A program made the position numbers and the translations under genes. From Aureococcus anophagefferens (Eukaryota > Sar > Pelagophyceae > Pelagomonadales > Pelagomonadaceae): 64,000 bases of DNA. Below the pieces are notes generated by a model. It was not told the DNA's origin, did no database searches, and saw only the letters and a program-made list of their open reading frames with translations. The stretch spans positions 1 through 64,000 of the forward strand of contig NW_008705561.1 in the NCBI RefSeq assembly GCF_000186865.1. Direction: 5' to 3'. Numbering within the stretch: position 1 is the first letter of the stretch; each line of letters starts with the position of its first letter. Positions 19,103-28,957 of this stretch are shown in pieces.

Positions 19103-21559
19103 ATGTGCGACGGCGCCGAAGCGGAGCTGAGCGATGAGGCGCTCCAGCTCCTCGACCACGCCGAGCACCAGATCGAGCTGGCCTTCCGCCTCGCGACCTA
19201 CAGCGACCACGCCGACGGCATGGCGCGCGTCATCGACCGCTTCGCGCGCGTCGAGGGCGCGCTCGCGGACCACGCGGCCAAGCTGCGCACGGCCCTCGTC
19301 GCGCGGCCGGCGGCGAGCGCCAAGGGCTCCGTGAGGGGCTCGCCGAAGCCCGCGCTCCGCGGGACGCAGTCCTTCGGCTCGCTCGCGGTCAAGGGCGAGA
19401 AGCCCGACGACGCGTTCGACAACGGCCACCACGACCTCACGGCGATGCCCATCGAGGAGGACGAGGAGGAGGCCGAGGCCGAGGCGGCGACGACGTCGGA
19501 GTCGAAGCAGGCCGAGACGTCGAAGAAGCAGGCGGGCGGCAAGTACCTCGTCGTCGCGCCGTCGCCGACGACGGCGTCGGCGCCGTCGAAGCTCCGCACG
19601 TCCGTGCTCTCGCCGGACAACCCCGCGTCGCCGGACTTCGTGCCGCCGCCCGTCGTCGCGAAGCCGCGCGCCCACGGGCCCTCGGACCTGCGGAAGACGC
19701 TCGGCATGTCCGGCGGCGCCAAGGTCGAGCCCTACGACAAGTCGCTGAAGAAGGAGTCGAACCTGCTGTCGCACGCCTTCGAGATGCACGACCAGGCCGC
19801 CGCCGTCGACGGCGGCGACGCCGCGGTGGAGCGGACGGCGCGGGAGCGGTGCTGCTCCTTCCTCGGCGGCCTCGGCGGCATCATCAACCCGTCGGGGCCC
19901 TTCCGGCTCGCGTGGGACGTCGTCATCGCCCTGTTCATCTTCTTCGTCCTCATCACGGAGCCGCTGTCCATGGGCTTCTGGCAGGGCAAGCCGGACCGGC
20001 CCAAGTCGAACCTGCAGACCTACGGCGGGGAGCGCGTGGGCCGCTACGAGCGCATCGAGCGCCACGGGCGGCCCATCGGCGTCGTCAACGACATCATGGA
20101 CTGCATCTTCCTCGTCGACCTGTTCCTGAACTTCCGCACGGGCTACTACACGACGGACGGCGTGCTGATCATGGACCCGAAGCTCGCGGCCTGGGAGTAC
20201 ACGCGGACGTGGTTCCTGCTCGACTTCGCGTCGTCGATCACGCCCGTCATGACGGTCTGCCTGAGCCTGCTGGGCCTGTCGGCGGGGGGCGCGTCGAACA
20301 TGGGCTTCGCCAAGGTCTTCAAGCTGACGAAGGTCTCCAAGGTCTTCAAGGCGTTCCGCATCGGCAAGTTCCTCAAGCTGCTCAACGGCGAGAGCGAGCT
20401 CGCGACGCAGGTCGAGGAGCTCATCACGTCGTCGTCCGGGGCGCTCTTCGGCAAGGTCATCTCCATCAGCATGTCGTCGTTCCTCATCGCCCACCTCCTG
20501 GCCTGCTTCATGGCCATGAGCGGCGACGGCTGGATGCGGACGTACGACCCGCGCGCGTACGACGACGACCCCGCGAGCGCGTGGAGCTGGCAGCGCCAGT
20601 ACCTCGCCGCCATCTACTGGGCCTTCACGACGATGACGACCGTGGGCTACGGCGACATCACGCCCGCCGGCGACATGGACCGCGTCTACGCGATCTTCGC
20701 GATGCTCATCGGCGTGTCGTTCTACTCGTACATCATCGCGTCCGTGTCGTCCATGGTGTCGAGCGTGGACACGAAGAACGCCGTCTACTTCGAGAAGATG
20801 GAGGAGCTGTCGAGCTGGATGGACCACTACGGCCTCGAGCCCGCGCTCAAGCGGCGCGTGCGCCGCTTCTTCAAGCAGTTCTACGCCGACCACTCCGCGA
20901 TCGACGACCAGTACATCCTCGAGCGGCTGTCGCCCGTGCTGCAGGAGGCCATCTCGACGTACCTGCTGCACGACTACATCCTGGAGCACAGCCTGTTCAA
21001 CGAGCTGCCGGAGGGGTCGCTGTGGAAGATCATGCTCATCGTGCGGAACATGACGTTCGAGACGGGCGCGATCATCGTGCAGAAGGGCGAGATCAACGTG
21101 ACGCTCTTCATCCTGCACACCGGCGAGGTCGTCATGGAGGTCGGCGAGCAGAGGCGGACCCTCGACGCCGGCGACTCCTTCGGCGAGCTGTGCCTGCTCG
21201 GCGTCAACTCCGAGTCCGAGGTCACGGTCACGGCGCTCTCGCGCGCCAAGTTCTTCTACATCCGCCGGGACGCCTTCCTCGAGGCCTTCTCCAACTTCCC
21301 CGAGGTCTTCGACACCATGTACGAGAAGAGGGAACTGTTCGCCGCGAAGACGCTGACGCACCGCGGCGGCTCGCAGGCGAACCGGAAGAATCGACACGGC
21401 ACGCGAATGCGCAACAAAACGATGCTGGACGGGCTGCGAGAGGGCATACTGGGCAAGGACCACAAGAACGAGAAGGTCAAGAAAAGCGCCTACACTCGTC
21501 TGGCGACGGTGAAGGAGAAGCTCAGAAAGACCGTCGGGAAGAAGTCGAAGGCGACGTGA
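19103..21559 (+). CDS. Voltage-gated K+ channel with cyclic-nucleotide-binding domain (EAG/KCNH-like)
   Basis: 818 aa from MCDGAEAELSDEA. The cytoplasmic N-terminus (~260 aa) is charged and acidic. S1 lies near residue 268 (WDVVIALFIFFVLI); S2 carries DCIFLVDLFLNFRTGYY, typical of EAG/HCN/CNG channels. An S4-type segment rich in Lys/Arg follows (KVFKLTKVSKVFKAFRIGKF), then S5 and the pore with selectivity filter TTVGYGDITP (~residue 512), marking K+ selectivity. A C-linker leads to a CNBD at ~632-742 (FGELCLLG phosphate cassette-like). The conserved Arg of true cAMP/cGMP sites is not obvious (LGVNSESEVTVTA), so ligand binding is doubtful, as in KCNH. Basic C-terminal tail. Plasma or flagellar membrane. 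Confidence 0.93.
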   Translation: MCDGAEAELSDEALQLLDHAEHQIELAFRLATYSDHADGMARVIDRFARVEGALADHAAKLRTALVARPAASAKGSVRGSPKPALRGTQSFGSLAVKGEKPDDAFDNGHHDLTAMPIEEDEEEAEAEAATTSESKQAETSKKQAGGKYLVVAPSPTTASAPSKLRTSVLSPDNPASPDFVPPPVVAKPRAHGPSDLRKTLGMSGGAKVEPYDKSLKKESNLLSHAFEMHDQAAAVDGGDAAVERTARERCCSFLGGLGGIINPSGPFRLAWDVVIALFIFFVLITEPLSMGFWQGKPDRPKSNLQTYGGERVGRYERIERHGRPIGVVNDIMDCIFLVDLFLNFRTGYYTTDGVLIMDPKLAAWEYTRTWFLLDFASSITPVMTVCLSLLGLSAGGASNMGFAKVFKLTKVSKVFKAFRIGKFLKLLNGESELATQVEELITSSSGALFGKVISISMSSFLIAHLLACFMAMSGDGWMRTYDPRAYDDDPASAWSWQRQYLAAIYWAFTTMTTVGYGDITPAGDMDRVYAIFAMLIGVSFYSYIIASVSSMVSSVDTKNAVYFEKMEELSSWMDHYGLEPALKRRVRRFFKQFYADHSAIDDQYILERLSPVLQEAISTYLLHDYILEHSLFNELPEGSLWKIMLIVRNMTFETGAIIVQKGEINVTLFILHTGEVVMEVGEQRRTLDAGDSFGELCLLGVNSESEVTVTALSRAKFFYIRRDAFLEAFSNFPEVFDTMYEKRELFAAKTLTHRGGSQANRKNRHGTRMRNKTMLDGLREGILGKDHKNEKVKKSAYTRLATVKEKLRKTVGKKSKAT

Positions 21560-21696
21560 CGCGATGCGCCGCGAGCGTGGGGCGGTCGAGTCGCGTGGGA
21601 GAGTCGCGGGTAGTGCGGTCATAAGCGCCGCGTGTTAATTCGTCGCCGTTCTACGCGGAGGTAGCTCCGACCGCCCGCGCCGCGCGCGCGCCGGGG

Positions 21697-22726
21697 CTAG
21701 CACGGGATCGTGGACCAGTCCCCCTGCGGCGGCGGGCCGATGCCCATGAACGGGAACGGCGCCATGGCCACGGGCACGCGGCGCCCCACGAGCCGCCACT
21801 GGAGGCGAAACTCGCAGCACGGGTCGAGGAGGCCGTGGCCCCTGGACGCGTCGTAGGACCTAGCGGGGGCCGGCGTCGAGCCGCGCGCGCGGCCCCGCGG
21901 CGGACGCCGGCGCGCGCCGCCGCCACGTCTTCTCGAAGACGTCGGTCCACGTCGTCTCGTAGCAGATCGGGAAGAAGGCGCGGCTCGCGTTCGCCGGCAG
22001 CCGGCCGGCGGCCTCGCCGAAGGCCTCCTCCGCGTCGACGGACGGCGGCGCCGGGAACCCGCGCTCGAGCGCGAAGTAGGCCGCCGCGAAGCGCGCCGGG
22101 ACGACGGCGAACTGGTCGTCGACGATGCCGCAGTAGTCGAGGCCCGCGGCGCGCATGCGCTCGACGACCGCTGGGGTGTGGCGGCGCACGAGGGACGTCG
22201 CGCCGCAGGTGCTCCAGAACCGCGGGACGCTCAGCGCGTACTTGGCGACGCGCGTCTCGTCCCGGAAGAAGATCTCGCGGAACTTCAGCGACACCGCGTC
22301 GGCCCGGAGCGCCGCCGGCGCGAGCGGCTCGGCCCAGGTGACGTCGGGCCGGCCGCGCAGGTAGACGTCGAAGGCCGCGGGCCAGCGGCGCGCGCGCCGG
22401 AAGCAGTCGTCCATGCGCGACCACTGCTCCCGGAAGCTCCCCGGCGCGTCGGCCTCGACGACCGCGGCGCCGCGCGGCGCCGCGGACTCGCGCAGCGCCG
22501 CCAGCGCGGGGCCGGCGTCTTCGTAGCCGGCGTCCGACCTGCTGTGGTTCCCGACGCACCAGAAGATCGTCACGTCGTAGCCGTCTCGGCACAGCGGCGA
22601 CACGACGAACTCGCCCCAGCTGCGCGCCGCGTGCAACTTCGTCTTGTGGCCCGACAGGAGGATCGCCACCGAGCCGCCGGACGCTGCGCCGCCGCAGAGC
22701 CCGAGCAGCACGAGGCGGCGCATCAT
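21697..22726 (-). CDS. Secreted glycosyltransferase-like protein (LLSG / RPDV / DDxFAVVP family)
   Basis: Exons 22726-21927 and 21859-21697 (320 aa); the intron 21860-21926 (67 nt, GT-AG) joins DVFEKT to SYDASRGHG and reveals a conserved-looking tail ending GDWSTIPC. Signal peptide MMRRLVLLGLCGGAASG, then VAILLSGHKTKLHAARSW, DVYLRGRPDVTW and IVDDQFAVVPARF. The same motif order occurs in the N-terminal half of the protein at 49278-51458, so the two are paralogues. The acidic DD pair suits metal-dependent nucleotide-sugar binding. The fold assignment and activity are inferred. Divergent from SufD (141 bp). Confidence 0.65.
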
Positions 22727-22867
22727 CCCACGGGGGAAGGCGCAGCCCGTCGATGAAGTCGACGCGGCCGCCGGCGTTGAAGCGACGGCCAGCGCTTGCA
22801 CCGATCGAGCCGTGGGTTGCACCAGGCACCGATGAGCGACTGCAGGCGTGGCCCGCGAATCGGAGCC

Positions 22868-24493
22868 ATGTTGCGCCTCGTGGTGGCCTGTTCCGTGCTC
22901 CGCGGCCCGCTCGCGTTCCGCGACAGCGTGCCGAAGTCGTCGCCGCCGCGGCGCGTCGCGCCCTGGCGGCGGCCGCGCGCGTTCATGACGGCGACGCTCG
23001 ACTCCGTCGACGCGGCGTTCCTCGAGGCCGAGGCGTTCAAGGAGGAGGACGAGGAGGAGCGCGCGCCGGCGGCGACGTCGCGCGCCCGGGAGTGGTTCGA
23101 CGGCGCCCTGGCCGCGGCCGGCGGCGCCCGGGAGAGCGCCGCCGTCGCGGCGGCGCGCGCCGCGGGCGCCGACGCGCTCGGCCGCGCGGCGCTGCCGCTC
23201 AAGAAGCAGGAGCCCTGGCGGTTCACGAAGCTCGAGCACCTCTGGGGGACGTCGGTCGACGCGCGCGGCGCGCCCGCGGGCGTCGGCGAGGCCGCGCTCG
23301 CGGGCTGGGTGCCCGACGAGGCGTCGGGCGAGGCCGTCGTCGTCGTCGTCGACGGCGTCGTCGACGAGGCGCTGTCGCGGGCCTGCGGCTACGGCGCGGG
23401 CGACGCGACGTGGTGCGGGTCCATCGCGGCGGCGCCCGACGAGGTCCTCGGCGACGTCGCGGCCGCGTTCGCGGCGCTGCCCGAGTTCGACCTCGAGGAG
23501 ACGATGCCCATGCGGAATCGGCTCGGCGCCGGGTGCTGGTGCGCGCTCAACGCGGCCTGCGCCGGCGACGGCGTCGTCGTCTGGGCCCGCGAGGACGCGG
23601 CGGCGGCCGCCGCGGCCGCGGCGCGCGACGACGACGGCGCGCGCGTCGCCGCGGGCGGCGCCGCCGCGGCCCCGGCGCGGCTGCACGTCGTCCACGTGCG
23701 GTCCGCCGGCGCGACGGGCGTGCTCCACCCGCGCACCGTGGTCCACGTCGGCGACGGCGCGCGCGTCGCGCTCCGCGAGTCGTTCGTCGCCGTCGGCCCG
23801 GCCGCGGAGAAGCGGTCGCGGCTCACGAACGCGCGGACGAACTGCCGCGTGGGCGCCGGCGGCGTCCTCACGCACGTCCTCGACTCGCAGGAGGCGGACC
23901 AGGTCCACGTCCACCACGTCCAGTGCGGCGTCCGCCGCGACGGCGAGTTCCGGTCGCGCGCGATCTCCGACGGCGCGGCCGTCGGCCGCGTCGCGGTCGA
24001 GGCGGAGATCCTCGGGCCCCACGCCCGCTTCGACTTCCTCGGCCTCCAGCTCGGCGCCGGCGACCAGAACCTGGACCTGCGCACGGCGCTCCGCCACACC
24101 GCGGGCGACGCCGAGAGCGTGCAGGACATCCGCAACGTCGCCGGCGAGCGCGCGAAGCTCACCTTCAAGGGGCGCATCGCCGTGCCCGTCACGGGCCAGA
24201 AGACGAACGCGGACCAGATCTGCAAGAGCCTGCTCCTCGACGACGGCGCGACCGTCAACGCGATGCCGAGCCTCGAGATCGTCGCGGACGACGTCAAGTG
24301 CACGCACGGCGCGACCATCGCCGACCTCGACGAGGAGGGCCTCTTCTACCTCAACAGCCGCATGCTCTCGGAGAAGGACGCGCGCAAGCTCCTCCTCAAG
24401 GCCTTCTGCTACGACATCGTCCAGAGGACCGACCTGCTCCCGCCCGCGACGGTCGACCGCCTCGACGCGAAGCTCTCGCAACTCACGGTATAA
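22868..24493 (+). CDS. SUFD: Plastid-targeted Fe-S assembly protein SufD
   Basis: 541 aa. The N-terminus MLRLVVACSVLRGPLAF looks like a bipartite plastid leader, with a hydrophobic signal peptide followed by Ala-Phe at the likely cleavage site, as in secondary red plastids. Then come QEPWRFTKLEHLWGT, the beta-helix region (LHPRTVVHVGDGARVALRESF) and the SufB/SufD C-terminal signature NADQICKSLLLDDGATVNAMP...CTHGATI with YLNSRMLSEKDARKLLL. SufD forms the SufBCD scaffold for Fe-S cluster assembly. In red-lineage algae SufB and SufC are commonly plastid-encoded, making a nuclear SufD expected. Confidence 0.95.
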   Translation: MLRLVVACSVLRGPLAFRDSVPKSSPPRRVAPWRRPRAFMTATLDSVDAAFLEAEAFKEEDEEERAPAATSRAREWFDGALAAAGGARESAAVAAARAAGADALGRAALPLKKQEPWRFTKLEHLWGTSVDARGAPAGVGEAALAGWVPDEASGEAVVVVVDGVVDEALSRACGYGAGDATWCGSIAAAPDEVLGDVAAAFAALPEFDLEETMPMRNRLGAGCWCALNAACAGDGVVVWAREDAAAAAAAAARDDDGARVAAGGAAAAPARLHVVHVRSAGATGVLHPRTVVHVGDGARVALRESFVAVGPAAEKRSRLTNARTNCRVGAGGVLTHVLDSQEADQVHVHHVQCGVRRDGEFRSRAISDGAAVGRVAVEAEILGPHARFDFLGLQLGAGDQNLDLRTALRHTAGDAESVQDIRNVAGERAKLTFKGRIAVPVTGQKTNADQICKSLLLDDGATVNAMPSLEIVADDVKCTHGATIADLDEEGLFYLNSRMLSEKDARKLLLKAFCYDIVQRTDLLPPATVDRLDAKLSQLTV

Positions 24494-24796
24494 CACGTCG
24501 CGTCGTCGTAGGTCGGGCCTTAGACGCGCGCCTGTCGTTGCCGAAAGTCTGCGAGGTCGTCTTGGAATGCCGAGTCGGTGACGCGGCGCGTACGGTGGCC
24601 TCGAGGGATGCGCTGACGAGCTCGAAGAGCATGAAGTCGCGCTGAACTCGGACGGTGAAGACGTCGGAGACGTAGCGTCGCAGAGGCTCCGGTTCGTCTC
24701 GGAATCTGGGATGCGGGCCTGCCCATCGAATGAACTTCAACAAGCGTGTAGCTTTTCATTGACGCCGCGTTGCAGTGCACCTTTCACAGTAATCCG
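24494..24796. other. 303-bp intergenic stretch
   Basis: Lies between the SufD stop and the exostosin-like start, both on the plus strand. Short open frames only. No repeat or RNA gene recognised; it presumably holds the SufD 3' end and the next promoter. Confidence 0.5.
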
Positions 24797-25957
24797 ATGG
24801 GCGGCGCCACCGCGGTCCTCCGCGCAGCCCTGGCCGCCGCGTTCGCCGCCGCGGCGCCGGCCCCGTCCCGCGGCGCGCTCGCGTGCCTGCGCAGCTGCGC
24901 CGACTCGCTGGCGTACCCGCCGGACGCGCGGGCGCACTTCGACGAGATCCACCGGGCCCTGGACAACTACAGCCACGTGTCCTACGCGCGGCTCGCGGGC
25001 TACCGGGGCCCGTGGATCGAGAACCGCTGGATCGCGGCGACGCGGGCGGACCTCGCGCGCGCGGACGCGGCCGGCGGGTCGCTGCGCGACGTCGCGGGCC
25101 CGTTCGTGCCGCTGCTCGTGCCGTGGCTCGACGAGTGGCTCGCGCCGCGGATGTGGCACTACCCGCCGGGCATGGTCGAAAAGCTCCTGGGGCTGCTGCG
25201 GCCGAGCGTGGCCTACGTGACCGTGTCGCAGACCAACTGCGGCGTCACCGGCGACTTCACGCGCGAGCGGCTCGGCGCGTACCAGTTCGACGCGGCCGCC
25301 GACGCGCCGAACCTGCTCGTCCTCTCGTCCGGCGGCTACGGCCACGTGCCCGTGCCCCTCCTCAAGCAGCCCGAGGCCCTCGCGGCGCGGCGGCCGCCGC
25401 GCGAGCGGCGCTACTTCGCGTCGTTCGTCGGCTCGCTCCACACGGCGCCGGGCCGGCTCCGCTACGCGATGAACGACACGCTCCACGCCTTCGCCGCGGC
25501 CAGGGGCGTCGAGGTCTTCGTCGGCAAGGCCGAGGACTGGCGGGGCGTCATGGCCGACTCGAGGTTCTCGCTCTGCCCGCGGGGCTTCGGCCGGTCGTCG
25601 TACCACGTCGCCGAGACGATCAACCTCGGCCTCGTGCCCATCCACGTCTACTCCGACACGCCCTGGCTGCCCTACCCGGAGCGATTCGCCGACGTCGGCT
25701 TCAACGCGTCCATCGACGGCTTCGCGGACCTCCTCGACGCGCTCCACGCGCTCCCCGACGCCGAGGTCGAGCGCCTCGAGGCCAACGCGGAGCGCTTCTC
25801 GGCGTCGCACTTCAACTTTGACGCGGCCCTGGGCCAGATCAAGCGCTTCATAGTCAACGGCACCGGGGACCTGCGGTGCCGCCCGCCGCCGACGGGCACG
25901 CGCGGGCCCGGCGTCGTCGTGCCGGAGCCCGCGGTGCCTCGATGTCGGCCCTACTAA
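24797..25957 (+). CDS. Exostosin-like (GT47) glycosyltransferase
   Basis: 386 aa from MGGATAVLRAALAAAFAAAAP, a signal or anchor sequence. FASFVGSLHTAPGRLR (~residue 207) and the GT47 core ADSRFSLCPRGFGRSSYHVAETINLGLVP (split around residues 253-282), followed by IHVYSDTPWLPY, are typical of exostosin domains that transfer uronic acid, xylose, arabinose or galactose in the Golgi. It is shorter than animal EXT proteins because it lacks the second (GT64) domain. First of three plus-strand genes in a row with short gaps. Confidence 0.87.
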   Translation: MGGATAVLRAALAAAFAAAAPAPSRGALACLRSCADSLAYPPDARAHFDEIHRALDNYSHVSYARLAGYRGPWIENRWIAATRADLARADAAGGSLRDVAGPFVPLLVPWLDEWLAPRMWHYPPGMVEKLLGLLRPSVAYVTVSQTNCGVTGDFTRERLGAYQFDAAADAPNLLVLSSGGYGHVPVPLLKQPEALAARRPPRERRYFASFVGSLHTAPGRLRYAMNDTLHAFAAARGVEVFVGKAEDWRGVMADSRFSLCPRGFGRSSYHVAETINLGLVPIHVYSDTPWLPYPERFADVGFNASIDGFADLLDALHALPDAEVERLEANAERFSASHFNFDAALGQIKRFIVNGTGDLRCRPPPTGTRGPGVVVPEPAVPRCRPY

Positions 25958-26046
25958 AGCCCACTTGAATTTAAAGCTCAACTGCCCAGCGTTTTGTTTA
26001 CGTGTCGGCTACGTTTGGCGCGACGATGGTGATGCAAATGTAGGAA

Positions 26047-27168
26047 ATGGTCTCGCGTCGGCTCGCGGCGGTCGGCACGTGCCTCGCGGCGGCGCTGTGC
26101 GCCGCCGGCGACCGTCCGCAGGGCGGCGGCGCGGCGCTGCCGCTGTGCTACGGCGCGGGCGCGCCCGGGCCGCGGCTCGGCGAGCTCGACGGCGCCTGGG
26201 TGCGCGACGCCCGCGCGCCGCCGTACTGGAACCTGTCGTGCCCCCTCGAGTTCTCCAAGTACGGCTGCATGCGCCACGGGCCGGACGGGTCGCGCGCGGC
26301 CGCCGCGCGGCTCCGCTTCGCGCCGCGGGGCTGCCGCTTCGTCGAGCTCGGCGACGGCGGCCGCGCGCTCTTCGGCGCCGTCGGCAACCGCACGGTGCTG
26401 TTCTACGGCGACTCGCTCACGCGCCAGCTCTATCAGGCCATGGGCTGCCTCGTGGCCCCGGCCCAGCTCAGCGTCCGCTGGTCGAGCTCCTTTGCGTGCG
26501 CGCGCGAGCCCAACTGCGTGCCGGGCGGCCCCCACTCGTTCTTCGAGCGGTCGTCCTTCCGCCTCGGCGGCGATCCGGCGCCGCCGGCGCTGACGGACCC
26601 GGAGGAGCGGGCCGCCGACGCCGCCTACGGCCTCAAGGTCCACGTCGGGCGGCGGACGCAGATGCTCGGCGCGCTGACGCGCCGCGACGTCGTCGTCGTC
26701 GGCGCGGGCGTCCACGCGCCCGTCGCGCGATCGACCAAGGGCATCACGCGCTGGCTCGCGCCCATCCTCGCGCTCGACGACGCGGTGCGGCCGCGCGTCG
26801 TCGTCTTCGTCACGCCGCCGCCCGCGTTCCCGTCCCGGGACGGCGACGGCGAGTACGACGGCGACTTCCTCGCCGCGCTCCAGGCGGCGAACGCCAGCGA
26901 CGTCCGCTGCCGGGCCGCCGTCCGGAACGCCCGGCGCGCCGGGGAGCTGGGCTGGGTCGCGGCGCCGCCCCTCGCGGGCAAGGTCGACGCGGTCCTCTCG
27001 CTCGCGGGCGTCGAGGCGCTCGGCTTCGCCAAGGTCGGCGCGCCGACCTTCAACGGCGGCATCGGGCGCTACGGCGACTGCCAGCACTACTGCATGCCCG
27101 GCGTCCCCGACGAGCTCGCCCGGGCGCTCTACACGCTCCTCGCGACCCTCGGCGACTCGTATACGTAG
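26047..27168 (+). CDS. SGNH/PC-esterase (trichome birefringence-like) polysaccharide O-acyltransferase
   Basis: 373 aa with signal peptide MVSRRLAAVGTCLAAALCAAG. LFYGDSLTRQLYQAMGCL (~residue 117) is the GDS block with the nucleophilic Ser. GDCQHYCMPGVPDELARALY (~341-360) provides the D-x-x-H block near the C-terminus. A conserved-looking CPLEFSKYGC precedes the GDS, as in plant TBL/PC-esterase proteins that O-acetylate wall glycans. Activity here is inferred from motifs and context. Confidence 0.85.
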   Translation: MVSRRLAAVGTCLAAALCAAGDRPQGGGAALPLCYGAGAPGPRLGELDGAWVRDARAPPYWNLSCPLEFSKYGCMRHGPDGSRAAAARLRFAPRGCRFVELGDGGRALFGAVGNRTVLFYGDSLTRQLYQAMGCLVAPAQLSVRWSSSFACAREPNCVPGGPHSFFERSSFRLGGDPAPPALTDPEERAADAAYGLKVHVGRRTQMLGALTRRDVVVVGAGVHAPVARSTKGITRWLAPILALDDAVRPRVVVFVTPPPAFPSRDGDGEYDGDFLAALQAANASDVRCRAAVRNARRAGELGWVAAPPLAGKVDAVLSLAGVEALGFAKVGAPTFNGGIGRYGDCQHYCMPGVPDELARALYTLLATLGDSYT

Positions 27169-27295
27169 GCTAGGTTGTATGATGCACTATATACGTCAAT
27201 GTCAGATGATGAAGTGTCCACTTCCAGCATTCCGCACAGGACCTGGTGGGCTGCTGCAAATTGTATGCGCTGCGCGGACACGACGTGCTCGCGCG

Positions 27296-28055
27296 ATGAG
27301 CAACTACCGCAAGAATGCCGGCCCGCATGACTACACCGACGCCGACATGGATGGCAAGGTCGTCCCTCTGGCGCACGTGGCGTCCCTGGAGGACGGGCTC
27401 CGCACGGCGATCCCGTTCAAGGAGACGACGCTGGCGCTCGAGGACGTGCGCGTCCTCGAGTTGCGAAGTCTCATGCGTCGCGGCGCCGAGGGCGCCGAGG
27501 AGGCCGTGCTTTCGGCGGGCTACATGGGCGGGGATTCGACCTTCGCGATCCGGGTGTGGATCGCGCTCGGGATCGTCTCCTACGTCTACGGCATCGTCTG
27601 GCTCTACTGGACGTTCCAGTCCGAGGTCCTGACCCGCGGGCAGTTCGCCAACGACGTCTTCTGGTACACGACCTACATCATATGGGGCCCTTTGCCGATC
27701 CTGCGGGGCTGGCTCCTCATCCACCGCTTCCGCCGCGCGGCGCACCGCGAGATGATCTTCATGGCGCTCTGCTTCGGCTTTCTGCACCTAGCGAGGTGCG
27801 TGTTGTCGATCTTCACGTACTCCCTCGCCATGCCCACGGCGCTGCTCATGGCCTTGAACTTCGCCTCCTACGCCTTCTTCTCCGCCGTCGCCGTCTACAT
27901 CATCGCCTACGCCGCGGCCGCGTGGCGGGGGCGCTACTTCAAGGCCTGCGGGCTGACGATATACGCGAGCTCCTACCTGGCCTGTGCCTGCTGCTCCTAC
28001 GCTGCCTGGAGCGCGCTCGTCAAATTTACGGGCGTCGCGACCATCTACGGCTTCC
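27296..28055 (+). CDS. Multi-pass membrane protein, probably 3'-truncated
   Basis: From MSNYRKNAGPHDY. After a ~75-residue hydrophilic start, helices follow in quick succession: FAIRVWIALGIVSYVYGIVW, an aromatic-rich segment FWYTTYIIWGPLPI, MIFMALCFGFLHLARCVLSI, MALNFASYAFFSAVAVYII and ASSYLACACCSYAAWSAL. At about 28040-28070 the hydrophobic pattern ends and the same DNA becomes antisense to the gene at 28055-28870. The frame stays open to 28936, but only as an antisense translation. Unknown family; the C-terminus is likely lost at a breakpoint. Confidence 0.55.
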
Positions 28056-28870
28056 AGCACGTAGCCCGTGTTGCTGTCGCCGACGGCGGCCATGGACGCG
28101 CGCTTCACGTCGCCGGCGCAGAAGGGCGCCCCCCCGCGGTCTTCGAGGGGCGCGCAGGCGTCGACGCCGAGGAACCGCGCGCTGTGGTTGTGGGGCCGGC
28201 GCCACGCGTACGCGCCCCGGATCGACTCGAAGCGACACCGCGTGCGCCGCGGCGCCGCGTGGAGCGCGTCCGCCGGCACCTCGAAGGTCGCCAGCACGGG
28301 ACCCATCGCCGCGTCGCCGCGCGCGTAGCCCGCGCAGGGCGCCGCGGGCGCGGACCGGTTCGCCCACGCGGCCTCGTCCGCCGCGAACCGCGCGGCGTCG
28401 AGGGCCTCGAGGGGCTCCGCGCAGCCGTCGAAGCCGCCGAGCACGTTGACGGCGTAGGAGCGCCCGGGCTCGGGCAGCGCGAGCGACAGCGCGTAGGCGC
28501 CGGCGCCGGCCCACGCGGCCTCGACGGCCGCGGCGACGTAGCAGCCGCCGCGGTCCGCCGGCGCGCGGAACTTGGGCTCGAACTCCTCGCCAAATGGGTG
28601 GTGGGACGCCGCGCAGGCCGCCGCGTCGTCCTCGAGGTAGCGCGCGTAGGCACGCCGGTAGCTGTACGTGCCATCGTCGCGGCGCAGCCCGTAGCGCCCC
28701 GCGAGGGCCGGGAGCGCGGATGTCGCCGGGTCCCAGTCGCCGCCGCGCTCGACGACGACGATGCGCAGCTCCTGCCGGCAATGCGAGTAGTGGACGCGGT
28801 CGATGCCACCGTCGGCGACCTCCGCCGCGCGCCACGCGCAGGAGGCGACGCCCAGACGGAGCAGCCCCAT
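28055..28870 (-). pseudogene. SGNH/PC-esterase-like gene cut off just after its GDS motif
   Basis: The minus-strand frame starts MGLLRLGVASCAWRAAEV and encodes ~270 ordinary-looking residues, including HNHSARFLGVDACAPLEDRGG and a terminal ASMAAVGDSNTGYVLEA. GDSN is the nucleophile block of SGNH/PC-esterase-type proteins, which normally continue 150-250 residues to a D-x-x-H motif. Here the frame passes into the antisense of the membrane protein gene at ~28055 and no D-x-x-H follows. A truncated enzyme is the simplest reading; it also lacks half of its expected fold. Confidence 0.6.
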
Positions 28871-28957
28871 TGCGCCAAGCCCCTTTTAAGGCCCGTTGCA
28901 ATTGAGTTTGCAATTGTCGACCACGTTGATGTGTAAGTTTCACTTCAATGAATTGCG

